Part shown: in pieces, positions 33,026-41,639 of the stretch
Layout: each line of letters starts with the position of its first letter
Numbering within the stretch: position 1 is the first letter of the stretch
Assembly: GCA_031291445.1 (NCBI GenBank)
Contig: JARLJA010000173.1
Coordinates: 1-41,959, forward strand
Direction: 5' to 3'
DNA: 41,959 nt
DNA from: Xanthobacteraceae bacterium
Lineage (GTDB): Bacteria; Pseudomonadota; Alphaproteobacteria; Rhizobiales; Xanthobacteraceae
Made by a program: the position numbers and the translations under genes
The notes under the pieces: generated by a model
What the model was told of the DNA's origin: nothing
Database searches by the model: none
The model's input: only the letters and a program-made list of their open reading frames with translations

Positions 33026-35788
33026 ATGGCCGCTGACCTGCCGCTCGCGACCTACCGGCTCCAGTTGACCGGAAGCTTCGGCTTCGACGCCGCTGCCGCG
33101 ATCGTGCCGTATCTCGAGGCGCTCGGCATCACCCACCTCTACGCCTCGCCGTTCCTGAAAGCGCGCCACGGCTCGACCCACGGCTACGACATCATCGACC
33201 ACAACGCGCTCAACCCCGAGCTCGGCGGCGAGGACGCCTTCGCACGCCTCTGCACCGCGCTGAAGGTCAGCGACATCGGACTGATCCTCGACTTCGTGCC
33301 CAATCACATGGGCGTCCAGTTCGCCGACAATCCGTGGTGGCTCGACGTGCTGGAATGGGGACCGGCGTCGCCGTTCGCCGCGTCCTTCGACATCGACTGG
33401 GATACCCTTCCCTTCCGCAACCGGCCCGGCCTGCTGCTGCCCGTGCTCGGCACCTCCTACGGCGAGGCGCTCGACCGCGGCGACATCGCGCTGCGCTTCG
33501 ACGCGGCCGAAGGCAGTTTCTCCGCCTGGTATTTCGAGCACAAGCTGCCGATCAGTCCCAACCGCTACAGCGAGATCCTGCAGGTGGTGACCGGCGCCGC
33601 CGGGATGCGGGACGACGCCGTCAGGGCCCGGTTGCGCGACGTCGCCGCGCGGTACCACGGCGTGGCGCGGCCCCGCCGCGACGAGGCGCCGGCCATGAAG
33701 GCCGAGCTGGCCGCAATTCCCGGCGCCGCCGCGCTGATCGACCAGGGCCTCGCCGCCTACCGCGCCGGGCCCGGCCGCACCGCCGAAACCCAGCAGCTGC
33801 ACCACCTGCTGGAGCGGCAGCACTACCGCCTCGCCGACTGGCGGCTCGCCACCAGCGAGATCAACTACCGCCGCTTTTTCGACGTCAACACGCTCGCCGG
33901 GCTCCGGGTCGAGAACGCCGCCACCTTCAAGGCCATTCACGGCCGCGTCGCCCGCCTGGTCGCCGACGGCACGCTGCAGGGCCTGCGGCTCGACCATGTC
34001 GACGGACTGCGCGATCCGGCGGGCTATTGCCGGCGCCTCGTCCGCCTGATCCGCGCCGCGCAGCCCGACCCGGCCAGGCCGTTCTACCTGGTGGTGGAAA
34101 AGATCCTGGGCGAGGACGAAGCTCTGCCGTCCTTCGCCGGCATCCACGGCACCACCGGCTACGAAGCCCTCAACGTCATCACCCAGCTGCTGGTCGACGA
34201 CGCGGGCCTGCGCGAGCTCGACGAGATCTGGCGGCAGGCCTCCAACTCGAGCCCGGATTTCGCGCCGGTCCTGATCCGCGCCAAGCGCCGGGTGCTGCGC
34301 ACCATCCTGACCAGCGAGTTCATGGTGCTGGTCCGCCTGCTGTCGCGCATCGCCGCCGGTCATTATACGACGCGCGACTACTCGACCGACGCGCTGCGCC
34401 AGGCGCTGGAACTCTACGTGGTGCATTTTCCGGTCTATCGCACTTATCTGGCCGGTCATGCGCCCACCGCGGCCGACCGCGCCCTGATCGCGGCGACCAT
34501 CGCGCGGGCCCGCGCGGAGTGGCTCGGCGCCGATGCCGGCATCTTCGATTTCCTGCAGCGCGCGCTGACGCTCGACCTGATCGCGCCCGGCAATCCGCCG
34601 CACAGCGCGCCGCGGGTCCCCCGCTTCGCGCTGAAGCTGCAGCAGTTCACCGGCCCGCTGATGGCCAAATCGCTGGAGGACACGGCGTTCTACCGCTATC
34701 ACCGGCTGCTCGCGCTCAACGAGGTCGGCGGCAACCCGGCAGCGCCCGCGCTCCTGATCGACCAGTTCCACGCCATGATGACGGCGCGCGCCGTCGCCTG
34801 GCCCCACGCCATGACGGCGACCTCGACCCACGACACCAAGCGCGCCGAGGACGCCCGCGCCCGCATCGCCAGCCTGTCCGAGCTCGCCGGCGAATGGGGC
34901 GCCGCGGTGGCGCGCTGGAAGCAGCTCAACGCCCGGCACATCACCAGCGACGGCGCCATGCGCAGTCCGTCGCTCGCCGACGAATACATGATCTACCAGA
35001 GCCTGATCGGCGCCTGGCCGCTGACGGCGCCCGAGCCGGACTTCACCGCGCGGGTCCAGGCCTTTGCGCTGAAGGCGGGACGCGAAGGCAAGCGCGAGAC
35101 CAGCTGGATCAATCCCAATGAGGCCTATGAGCAGGGCGTGGCCGCGTTCGTCGCCGCGATCCTGTCGCCCGAGCGGTCGCCGGAGTTCATGGCATCCTTT
35201 GCCGATTTCGCCCGGCGCACCCACCTGCTCGGCGCGCTGAACGCGCTTACCCAGCTGACGCTGAAATGCACCATGCCGGGCGTGCCCGACTTCTACCAGG
35301 GCACCGAGCTGTGGGACTTTTCCATGGTCGATCCCGACAATCGCCGGCCGGTCGATTTCACGAAGCGCCGGCGGCTGCTTGATGCAGCAGGTAAGCCCGC
35401 CGACTGGTCCGCGCTGGCGGCGCGCTGGACCGACGGCGAGATCAAGCTGCGCTGGACCCACCACCTGCTCGCGCTGCGCCGCGCCCATGCCGACGTCTTC
35501 ACGCGGGGGGATTTCCGGCCGCTGGCCGTCGACGGTACCCACCGCCACCACGTCGTCGCGTTCGCGCGGACATTGAGCGGCCGCGCCGTGGTCACGGTTG
35601 CCTGCCGGGCCTTCGCCGGTCTCAGCAGCGGCGGCCGGCAGTGGCCGGATCTTGGCAGCCTCGATGCGCGGATCGACCTTGGCGGCCTTGCGCTCGAAGG
35701 CGGGCACGCCCGGCACGGACCGCTGGAGGCCGCAGCGGTGCTCGGGCCGATGCCGGCCGCGGTGCTGCCGGCGAAGGCAGCGCTGTGA
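33026..35788 (+). CDS. treY: Malto-oligosyltrehalose synthase
   Basis: A 920-residue GH13_26 enzyme that turns the reducing-end maltose unit of a linear glucan into a trehalose unit. It opens with the TreY hallmark ATYRLQLTGSFGFDAA, followed by YASPFLKARHGSTHGYD, VPNHMGV, nucleophile D323 (RLDHVDGLRDP), acid E358 (LVVEKILGEDE) and TATSTHDTKRAEDARARI. The end PGVPDFYQGTELWDFSMVDPDN is also typical. The length is a little above many TreY proteins but within the family. ATG 33026 is 3 bases after the treZ stop. It is the last gene of the sugar block; an insertion sequence sits 105 bases downstream. Confidence 0.96.
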   Translation: MAADLPLATYRLQLTGSFGFDAAAAIVPYLEALGITHLYASPFLKARHGSTHGYDIIDHNALNPELGGEDAFARLCTALKVSDIGLILDFVPNHMGVQFADNPWWLDVLEWGPASPFAASFDIDWDTLPFRNRPGLLLPVLGTSYGEALDRGDIALRFDAAEGSFSAWYFEHKLPISPNRYSEILQVVTGAAGMRDDAVRARLRDVAARYHGVARPRRDEAPAMKAELAAIPGAAALIDQGLAAYRAGPGRTAETQQLHHLLERQHYRLADWRLATSEINYRRFFDVNTLAGLRVENAATFKAIHGRVARLVADGTLQGLRLDHVDGLRDPAGYCRRLVRLIRAAQPDPARPFYLVVEKILGEDEALPSFAGIHGTTGYEALNVITQLLVDDAGLRELDEIWRQASNSSPDFAPVLIRAKRRVLRTILTSEFMVLVRLLSRIAAGHYTTRDYSTDALRQALELYVVHFPVYRTYLAGHAPTAADRALIAATIARARAEWLGADAGIFDFLQRALTLDLIAPGNPPHSAPRVPRFALKLQQFTGPLMAKSLEDTAFYRYHRLLALNEVGGNPAAPALLIDQFHAMMTARAVAWPHAMTATSTHDTKRAEDARARIASLSELAGEWGAAVARWKQLNARHITSDGAMRSPSLADEYMIYQSLIGAWPLTAPEPDFTARVQAFALKAGREGKRETSWINPNEAYEQGVAAFVAAILSPERSPEFMASFADFARRTHLLGALNALTQLTLKCTMPGVPDFYQGTELWDFSMVDPDNRRPVDFTKRRRLLDAAGKPADWSALAARWTDGEIKLRWTHHLLALRRAHADVFTRGDFRPLAVDGTHRHHVVAFARTLSGRAVVTVACRAFAGLSSGGRQWPDLGSLDARIDLGGLALEGGHARHGPLEAAAVLGPMPAAVLPAKAAL

Positions 35789-35893
35789 GCCTTGCATCTG
35801 CTCGGACTCGTAGATCCCGCGCGGTCTCCTGCAGTTAAATGATTTAAAAACAGATTTTCAACCGGTGGCCGCCGCGACGTTAAACTGTCATTA

Positions 35894-35910
35894 GGGCCCA
35901 GACTCATTAA
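35894..35910 (+). repeat. Left terminal inverted repeat of the IS5-family element
   Basis: GGGCCCAGACTCATTAA. It matches the complement of the right end at 12 of 17 positions, including the terminal GGG and the inner ACTCATTAA. The last four bases overlap the transposase stop. Confidence 0.8.
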
Positions 35911-36664
35911 ATCCACCATACCAGAGCTGCGACGAGGCAGACAGAAGCGAGGTAGTTCCGCGCCAGCCTGTCGTAGCGGGTTGCGATGCGCCGGAAGTCC
36001 TTCAGTCTGTTGAAGGCACTCTCGATGCGCCAGCGAAGCTTATAGAGGCGCTTTGAGAAGCTGTACGGTTGCTTGCGATTGCTGCGGTTTGGAATGACCG
36101 GCTTGGTTCCGCGCTCATCCAGTTCTTCGCGCAATTCGGCGCTATCATAGGCCTTGTCGCCGAGCATCCGTTTTGGTGGCTTGACCCTGCGGATCAGGCG
36201 TTCTGCGACCGGGCAGTCGTGCGCTTCACCTCCGGTCAACAGAATTGCGATCAGGCGCCCCTTAGCATCTGCGAGTGCGTGTATCTTCGTGTTGCGCCCT
36301 CCGCGCGAGCGGCCAACAGCCTGCTTCTGCTCCCCCCTTTTCCGCCTGCCGCCGAGCGATGCGCTTTGACATGCGTGGAGTCGATCATCTGGGTGTCCCT
36401 CGATCGACCGTTGCCGGCGAGCTCCAGGAACAGGTTTTCCCAGATGCCGCGCCGCGCCCACCGAGCGAAGCGATTGTAGATCGTCGTAGGAGGTCCGTAG
36501 GCTTCGGGACAATCGGACCAGCGGCAGCCGCTTTTCAGCACGTGTATAATGCCGCTGATAACGCGGCGGTCGTCCTGCCGCTCGACACCGCGCACATCGG
36601 TTGGCAAGTGACGTTCGATCCGCTGCCATTGCTCGTCGCTCAGCCAAAACAAATTCCTGCTCAC
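35907..36664 (-). CDS. IS5-family transposase, OrfA/OrfB joined by -1 frameshift
   Basis: Two overlapping frames encode one DDE transposase. OrfA (36664 down to 36251, 137 codons, GTG start with AAGGA 8 bases upstream) has the DUF4096-like WLSDEQWQRIERHLP, GCRWSDCPEAYGPP and the first aspartate in QMIDSTHVKAHR. OrfB, read from about 36341 down to 35907, has RSRGGRNTKIHALAD, the second aspartate in MLGDKAYDSAE and the glutamate in WRIESAFNRLKDFRRIATRYDR. The frames meet at the slippery run AAAAGGGGGG (36332-36341, minus strand), where a -1 shift gives the fused enzyme. This layout is usual in the IS427 subgroup. Length is full, about 250 residues after fusion. Confidence 0.92.
36332..36341 (-). 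promoter_or_regulatory. Slippery site for -1 ribosomal frameshift
   Basis: On the transposase strand the run reads AAAAGGGGGG. OrfA reads GGA AAA GGG GGG; sliding back one base gives AAA AGG GGG GAG and enters OrfB. The conserved protein continues without gap across this point, which supports real frameshifting rather than a mutation. Confidence 0.7.
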
Positions 36665-36717
36665 GATCCCAATCCTTCCCTAAAGAGAATCAGTATCGTA
36701 TTGTCACAGCAGAAAAA

Positions 36718-36734
36718 TTAATGAGTTATCACCC
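36718..36734 (-). repeat. Right terminal inverted repeat of the IS5-family element
   Basis: On the minus strand it reads GGGTGATAACTCATTAA, the partner of the left end at 35894-35910 (12 of 17 identical). Confidence 0.8.
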
Positions 36735-36827
36735 TAATCCTTTCTACCGTCATCCGCACGGCCGCCGGCGCTCGCGCTGCGGTTGCGCCGCGTTCACCCG
36801 GTAACCGCTTTCGCAGCCATCATTGCC

Positions 36828-38975
36828 ATGAATGCCCCCTCGCCGCCCGAACCCGACCAGACGCCGGACACCGGGCTGGCCTCGCTGACGCTGCTGCTGC
36901 GCTTCCTCGGCATCGCCGCCGACCCGGACCAGATCCGCCACCGCTTCGGCGGCGTGCGCTTTTCGGCTACCGAGATCCTGCGCTGCGCCAAGGATCTGGG
37001 GCTGAAGGCCCGCCGGGTCGAGACCGACTGGGACCGGCTCGCCCGGACCACGCTGCCGGCGATCGCCGAGTGGCGCGACGGCTCTTTCGTCATCGTCGCC
37101 AAGGTCGACGCCGGCAAGGCGCTGGTGCATCACCCCGCCACCGGGCGGCCGGAGCTGTTGCCGCGCGCCGACTTCGAGGCGGCGTGGACTGGCGACCTCA
37201 TCGTCATGACCCGGCGCGCCTCGCTCTCGGAGCTGGCGCGGCGCTTCGACATCACCTGGTTCCTGCAGGCGATGCACAAGTACCGCGGGCTTCTGACCGA
37301 GGTGTTCGTCGCCTCGTTCTTCCTGCAGGTCTTCGCCCTGATCACGCCCCTGTTCTTCCAGGTGGTGATCGACAAGGTGCTGGTGCATCGCGGCCTCACC
37401 ACCCTGGACGTGCTGGTGTTCGGCCTCATTGTCGTCTCGGTGTTCGAAAGCCTGCTGGGGGCGCTGCGCACCCACGTCTTCGCCCACACCACCAACCGCA
37501 TCGACGTCGAGCTCGGCGCACGGCTCTACCGCCATCTGGTGGCGCTGCCGCTGGCCTATTTCGAGGCCCGGCGGGTCGGCGATTCGGTAGCGCGGGTGCG
37601 GGAATTGGAGAACATCCGCAACTTCCTCACCGGCTCGGCACTCACGCTCGTCATCGACCTGATCTTCACCGTCGTGTTCCTGGCGGTGATGTTCTATTAT
37701 TCGCCGGTGCTGACTTGGATCGTGGTCGGCTCGTTCCCGTTCTACGTGCTGGTGTCGGCCGGCGTCACGCCGCTGTTCCGCGCCCGGCTCGACGAAAAGT
37801 TCAACCGCGGCGCCGAGAACCAGGCCTTCCTGGTCGAGAGCGTCTCCGGCGTCGAGACCCTGAAGGCCATGGCGGTCGAGCCGCAGATGCAGCGGCGCTG
37901 GGAGGAGCAGCTCGCCGGCTACGTCACCGCGAGCTTCCGCGTGCTGTCGCTGGGCAACTGGGCGAGCCAGGGCGTGCAGCTGATCAGCAAGATCGTCACC
38001 GCGCTGACGTTGTATTTCGGGGCCAAGCTGGTGATCGACGGCGCGCTCACCGTCGGCGAGCTGGTGGCCTTCAACATGCTGTCCGGCCGCGTCGCGCAGC
38101 CGGTGCTGCGGCTGGCCCAGCTGTGGCAGGATTTCCACCAGGCCCGGCTTTCGGTCGCCCGTCTCGGCGACATCCTCAACACCACGCCCGAGCCGGCTTA
38201 CGTCCAGGGCCGCGCCGCGCTGCCTGCGATCAAGGGCGCGATCTCGCTGGACCATGTCACCTTCCGCTACCGGATCGACGGCCCGGAAGTGCTGCGCGAC
38301 GTCTCGCTCCAGGTGCCGCCGGGCCAGGTGGTCGGCATCGTCGGGCCCTCGGGCTCAGGCAAGTCGACCCTGACCAAGCTGATCCAGCGGCTCTATGTGC
38401 CCGAGAGCGGGCGGATCCTGATCGACGGCGTCGATCTCTCGGTGGTCGACGTCTCCTGGCTGCGGCGCCAGATCGGCGTGGTGCTGCAGGAGAACTTCCT
38501 GCTCAATCGCTCGATCCGCGACAACATCGCGCTGGCCGACCCGGCGATGGCGATGGACCGGGTGATCGCCGCCGCCCGGCTCGCCGGCGCCCACGACTTC
38601 ATCCTGGAGCTGCCGCAGGGCTACGACACCATCGTCGGCGAGCGCGGCGCCAGCCTGTCCGGCGGCCAGCGCCAGCGCATCGCGATTGCCCGCGCGCTGG
38701 TCACCAACCCGCGCATCCTGATCTTCGACGAGGCGACCTCGGCGCTCGACTACGAGAGCGAGCGCATCATCCAGGACAACATGCGCGCCATCTCCCAGGG
38801 CCGCACCGTGCTGATCATCGCCCACCGGCTCTCCACCGTGCGCCGCGCCGACCGCATCCTGACGCTCGAGCGCGGCCGGCTGGTGGAGGACGGCAGCCAC
38901 GACGAATTGATCCGCCGCAACGGCCGCTATGCCAATCTCCATCGGCTGCAGGCCGGTCTCCATGAAGTGGTGTGA
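36828..38975 (+). CDS. Type I secretion ABC transporter with C39-like N-terminal domain
   Basis: A 715-residue HlyB-type permease/ATPase. Residues 1-130 are a C39-peptidase-like domain. The catalytic cysteine is missing: the site reads DTGLASLTLLLRFLGIAAD. This is the non-cleaving CLD form used by transporters of RTX proteins and large adhesins. Six transmembrane helices follow (~150-430), then the ATPase with Walker A G506-PSGSGKST, signature LSGGQRQRI at 610 and Walker B ILIFDEATS with D634/E635. ATG 36828 is taken because the domain begins right after; the frame upstream is not family-like. The membrane-fusion partner is the next gene on the strand. The secreted substrate and the outer-membrane TolC protein are not in the window. 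Confidence 0.94.
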   Translation: MNAPSPPEPDQTPDTGLASLTLLLRFLGIAADPDQIRHRFGGVRFSATEILRCAKDLGLKARRVETDWDRLARTTLPAIAEWRDGSFVIVAKVDAGKALVHHPATGRPELLPRADFEAAWTGDLIVMTRRASLSELARRFDITWFLQAMHKYRGLLTEVFVASFFLQVFALITPLFFQVVIDKVLVHRGLTTLDVLVFGLIVVSVFESLLGALRTHVFAHTTNRIDVELGARLYRHLVALPLAYFEARRVGDSVARVRELENIRNFLTGSALTLVIDLIFTVVFLAVMFYYSPVLTWIVVGSFPFYVLVSAGVTPLFRARLDEKFNRGAENQAFLVESVSGVETLKAMAVEPQMQRRWEEQLAGYVTASFRVLSLGNWASQGVQLISKIVTALTLYFGAKLVIDGALTVGELVAFNMLSGRVAQPVLRLAQLWQDFHQARLSVARLGDILNTTPEPAYVQGRAALPAIKGAISLDHVTFRYRIDGPEVLRDVSLQVPPGQVVGIVGPSGSGKSTLTKLIQRLYVPESGRILIDGVDLSVVDVSWLRRQIGVVLQENFLLNRSIRDNIALADPAMAMDRVIAAARLAGAHDFILELPQGYDTIVGERGASLSGGQRQRIAIARALVTNPRILIFDEATSALDYESERIIQDNMRAISQGRTVLIIAHRLSTVRRADRILTLERGRLVEDGSHDELIRRNGRYANLHRLQAGLHEVV

Positions 38976-39015
38976 GCCGATGGGACCGATGCCGGCGAAC
39001 AAGCGACCCCGGTGG

Positions 39016-39061
39016 CCTCATCCTTCGAGACGCCCGCAAGAGCGGGCTCCTCAGGATGAGG
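39016..39061 (+). repeat. REP-like palindrome, copy 1
   Basis: This 46-base imperfect palindrome has outer arms CCTCATCC and GGATGAGG and an inner hairpin GCCCGCAAGAGCGGGC. It lies between the ABC transporter and HlyD genes. Copy 2 lies 98 bases further on in the opposite orientation and shares the interior exactly. Confidence 0.85.
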
Positions 39062-39158
39062 GGAAATGTTGGACCACGGTGGCAGAGGGAGCTCGCCTCG
39101 CCGCCCTCGCAGGCCCAACGCTGATGGCGAGGAGCGCCGCGCGCCACACGCCTCCAAC

Positions 39159-39204
39159 CCTCATGGTGAGGAGCCCGCTCTTGCGGGCGTCTCGAACCAT
39201 GAGG
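39159..39204 (-). repeat. REP-like palindrome, copy 2 (inverted)
   Basis: A 46-base element. Read on the minus strand it equals copy 1 except for CATGG/CCATG in place of CATCC/GGATG in the two arms, so pairing is kept. Between the copies a further 7-base stem, CCTCGCC/GGCGAGG (39096-39132), could add a third hairpin. Confidence 0.85.
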
Positions 39205-39262
39205 CCCCAGCACCGCGTCCACGCGTCACCCCCCACCCACATCCACCCCGCGAGGCCACGTC

Positions 39263-40747
39263 ATGCCGGCTGAAGCCGCCTCGCCCACCCCCGCGCCCGG
39301 CGGCGAGCCCGCGCGGCGCGGCCGCATCATCCCCTTGCCGTGGCGCGGCAACGCCCTTCGCCGCGACGAGCGCGATTTCCTGCCCGCGGCGCTGGAGATC
39401 GTCGAGACCCCGGCCTCGCCGGTCGGCCGCGCCATCGCGCTGGCCATCATCGGCTTCCTCGTCGTCGCCATCGCCTGGGCGAGCCTCGGCCACATCGACA
39501 TCATCGCCACCGCCCAAGGCAAGGTGGTGCCCGACGGCCGGGTCAAGGTGATCCAGCCGCTGGAGGCCGGCATCGTCACCGCCATCAAGGTGAAAGACGG
39601 CGACAAGGTGCGCGCCGGCGACGTCCTGATCGCGCTCGACCAGACCGTGACCGCGTCGGCCCGCGACCACGCCCGCTACGACCTCGTCCACGCCCGGCTC
39701 GACATCGCGCGCCTCGCAGCCCTTCGTGCCGGGCTCGACCGCGACTACGCCCCGATCGGCTTCACGCCGCCGGCGGACTCGACCGAGGCCGAGATCGCAC
39801 GCACCCGCGCCGGCATGGCGGCGCAGGCCGAGCAGCAGGTCGCCAAGATCGCCGCGCTCGACCAGCAGATCGCCCAGAAGGCGGCGGAGGCCGAAAGCAC
39901 CGCCGCCACCATCGACAAGCTCGAGGCCGGGCTGCCGTTCATCACCGAGACCGCGGACGTGCGCGAAAAGGCGATGAAGATGGAATACGGCAACCGCATC
40001 GCCTTCCTCGACGCCGCGCTGCGGCTCTCCGAACAGAAGCACGAGCTGGTGGTGCAGCGCCGCCACCTGGTCGAGGCCGAGGCCGCCCGCAAGGCGCTGG
40101 TGGCGCAACGCGAGCAGACCCGCGCCGAATATGCCCGCGGCATCGCCACCGATTACGCCGAGGCCGAGCAGAAGGCGGCGCAGCATCTCGACGAGCTGGT
40201 CAAGGCCGAACAGAAGCTGAGCGAGCAGGTGCTGCGGGCGCCGATCGACGGCACCGTGCAGCAGCTCGCCATCCACACCGTCGGCGGCGTGGTGACGCCG
40301 GCGCAGTCGCTGCTGGTGGTGGTGCCCGCCGACTCCGGCGTCGAGATCGAGGCCATGGTGCTCAACAACGACATCGGCTTCGTCCACGACGGCGATCCGG
40401 CCGAGGTCAAGGTCGACACCTTCAACTTCACCCGCTACGGCCTGCTGCACGGCCATGTCATCAGCGTCTCCCACGACGCCATCGTCCGCGACAAGGGGGC
40501 GAGCGACGCTTCCAACCAGAAGACGCCGAGCCAGGCCGCGCAAACCAGTGAGCCGCCGGGGCAGCAGCTGCTCTACGCCGCGCGCGTGGCGTTGGACGAA
40601 ACATCCATGCAGGTGGAAGATCGGATGGTCGACCTCTCGCCCGGCATGGCGGTGACGGTGGAGATCAAGACTGGGCGGCGGCGGATCATCGAGTATCTGC
40701 TGTCGCCGCTGCTGAGGTATCGGCAGGAGAGTTTGAAGGAGAGGTAG
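39263..40747 (+). CDS. Type I secretion membrane-fusion protein, HlyD family
   Basis: A 494-residue periplasmic adaptor with a short cytosolic N-terminus, one membrane helix (~56-76, IALAIIGFLVVAIAWASLG) and the first lipoyl half IIATAQGKVVPDGRVKVIQP. A long coiled coil follows (~180-285, rich in Ala/Glu/Gln/Lys), then the second lipoyl half with VLRAPIDGTVQQLAIHTVGG and the HlyD C-terminal signature VDLSPGMAVTVEIKTGRRRIIEYLLSPL. It pairs with the ABC transporter 287 bases upstream and would contact a TolC-type channel encoded elsewhere. The gap between the two genes is longer than usual because of the REP pair. Confidence 0.94.
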   Translation: MPAEAASPTPAPGGEPARRGRIIPLPWRGNALRRDERDFLPAALEIVETPASPVGRAIALAIIGFLVVAIAWASLGHIDIIATAQGKVVPDGRVKVIQPLEAGIVTAIKVKDGDKVRAGDVLIALDQTVTASARDHARYDLVHARLDIARLAALRAGLDRDYAPIGFTPPADSTEAEIARTRAGMAAQAEQQVAKIAALDQQIAQKAAEAESTAATIDKLEAGLPFITETADVREKAMKMEYGNRIAFLDAALRLSEQKHELVVQRRHLVEAEAARKALVAQREQTRAEYARGIATDYAEAEQKAAQHLDELVKAEQKLSEQVLRAPIDGTVQQLAIHTVGGVVTPAQSLLVVVPADSGVEIEAMVLNNDIGFVHDGDPAEVKVDTFNFTRYGLLHGHVISVSHDAIVRDKGASDASNQKTPSQAAQTSEPPGQQLLYAARVALDETSMQVEDRMVDLSPGMAVTVEIKTGRRRIIEYLLSPLLRYRQESLKER

Positions 40748-40908
40748 CGACGCCCTGAATCGACCGAGCCTTCACAGATCGGAAAAATGCTTATCAACGA
40801 GAGTTTGCTTGTTCCCGGCCATGACCTGGTCATACTGCAATGCCACCCCAACACAACTTATCGAGAGCGACCGAGAGCTACCGCTTCTTCCTCTAGCCCA
40901 TACAGGGT

Positions 40909-41631
40909 ATGGTCGACCTCAAAACTTTTCCATGGTCACGTGAAATGATCGATCGATGGTGCTTAAGAATGCGGCTAGGCGCCTTGTTGAACCGTCGGAT
41001 ATTGCTAGCCTTGGTGGCTAATTCGGTCACCATTGGAGGGGTAAGAATGCTCACCTCAGCGAAAGCAGGTAATGGGCAAGCTGCTCCTAGCCTGCGTTTC
41101 TCCAAAAAGATCCGCACTGACGAGCTGGCTTGGCTCTCGGCGTTAAGCCCAGACGAAAAGCATGTTGCCTATATCGGATTTCAAACAGGCAAGCTTTTTG
41201 TGGTAGAAGTTGAATCCGAAAGGACCGTCGAAATCCAGATTCCTGACCTTCGCGACAAGCGCCTGCTCGTGTGGAGCAGAGATAGCCAAAGGCTTGCGGT
41301 AGCAAATGGGGCGACTTTGGTTCTGGCCTCCCTTCTAGAAGGGAGGGTAATTCAGCAGTATCCGCACCTCCAGGGAGGTGCTTTTGGACGAGCGGCCTCA
41401 TTCTCCGAAGACGGAAAGAGGCTTCTATTCCAGAATTCGAACGCACAATCCAAGGATGTGTTGCTTGAACTAGATCTAGCGAGCGGTGAGTATAAAGCGA
41501 AGCTCAGTGTACCAGGAGCAGCTACAGCCCAGGCGTTGTTTGTGAATGAAGGGCTCATTCAAGGATTAGCTGGCTCCCAGCTGTTTTCTACGCAGGTAGG
41601 CTTCTGGCGCGGCAAAATGGAGTTACGGTGA
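40909..41631 (+). CDS. Probable beta-propeller (WD40/YVTN-like) protein, possibly truncated
   Basis: A 240-residue frame with lower GC and less biased third positions than the rest of the window. From about residue 60 it shows repeated strands of propeller type: LSALSPDEKHVAYIGF, VWSRDSQRLAVANGATLVLASL, ASFSEDGKRLLFQN, LLELDLASGEYKAKL. That is three or four blades, too few for a closed propeller, so the protein is short or broken. The start is unclear: ATG 40909, ATG 40969 (which gives a signal-peptide-like MRLGALLNRRILLALVAN ending near TSAKA) or ATG 41047. The base composition and the transposase next door suggest acquired DNA. Function unknown. Confidence 0.5.
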   Translation: MVDLKTFPWSREMIDRWCLRMRLGALLNRRILLALVANSVTIGGVRMLTSAKAGNGQAAPSLRFSKKIRTDELAWLSALSPDEKHVAYIGFQTGKLFVVEVESERTVEIQIPDLRDKRLLVWSRDSQRLAVANGATLVLASLLEGRVIQQYPHLQGGAFGRAASFSEDGKRLLFQNSNAQSKDVLLELDLASGEYKAKLSVPGAATAQALFVNEGLIQGLAGSQLFSTQVGFWRGKMELR

Positions 41632-41639
41632 CAGTGCAC

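Larger units (their letters stand above)
35894..36734 (-). mobile_element. IS5-family insertion sequence (IS427-like), 841 bp
   Basis: The element is bounded by imperfect 17-base terminal inverted repeats and contains a two-frame DDE transposase. A TA dinucleotide flanks both ends (35892-35893 and 36735-36736), in keeping with a 2-base target duplication. Both frames look intact, so it may be active. It sits between treY and the type I secretion genes in an AT-rich gap and breaks no recognised gene. Confidence 0.88.

Noticed and set aside
32834-35797. Antisense frame of 987 codons opposite treY
   Set aside because: Mirror of treY codons, low complexity, no family match recognised.
36251-36664. 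Transposase read as a broken (frameshifted) pseudogene
   Set aside because: The frames join at a proper slippery run with a -1 shift, as is normal in IS427-type elements, and all catalytic residues are present.
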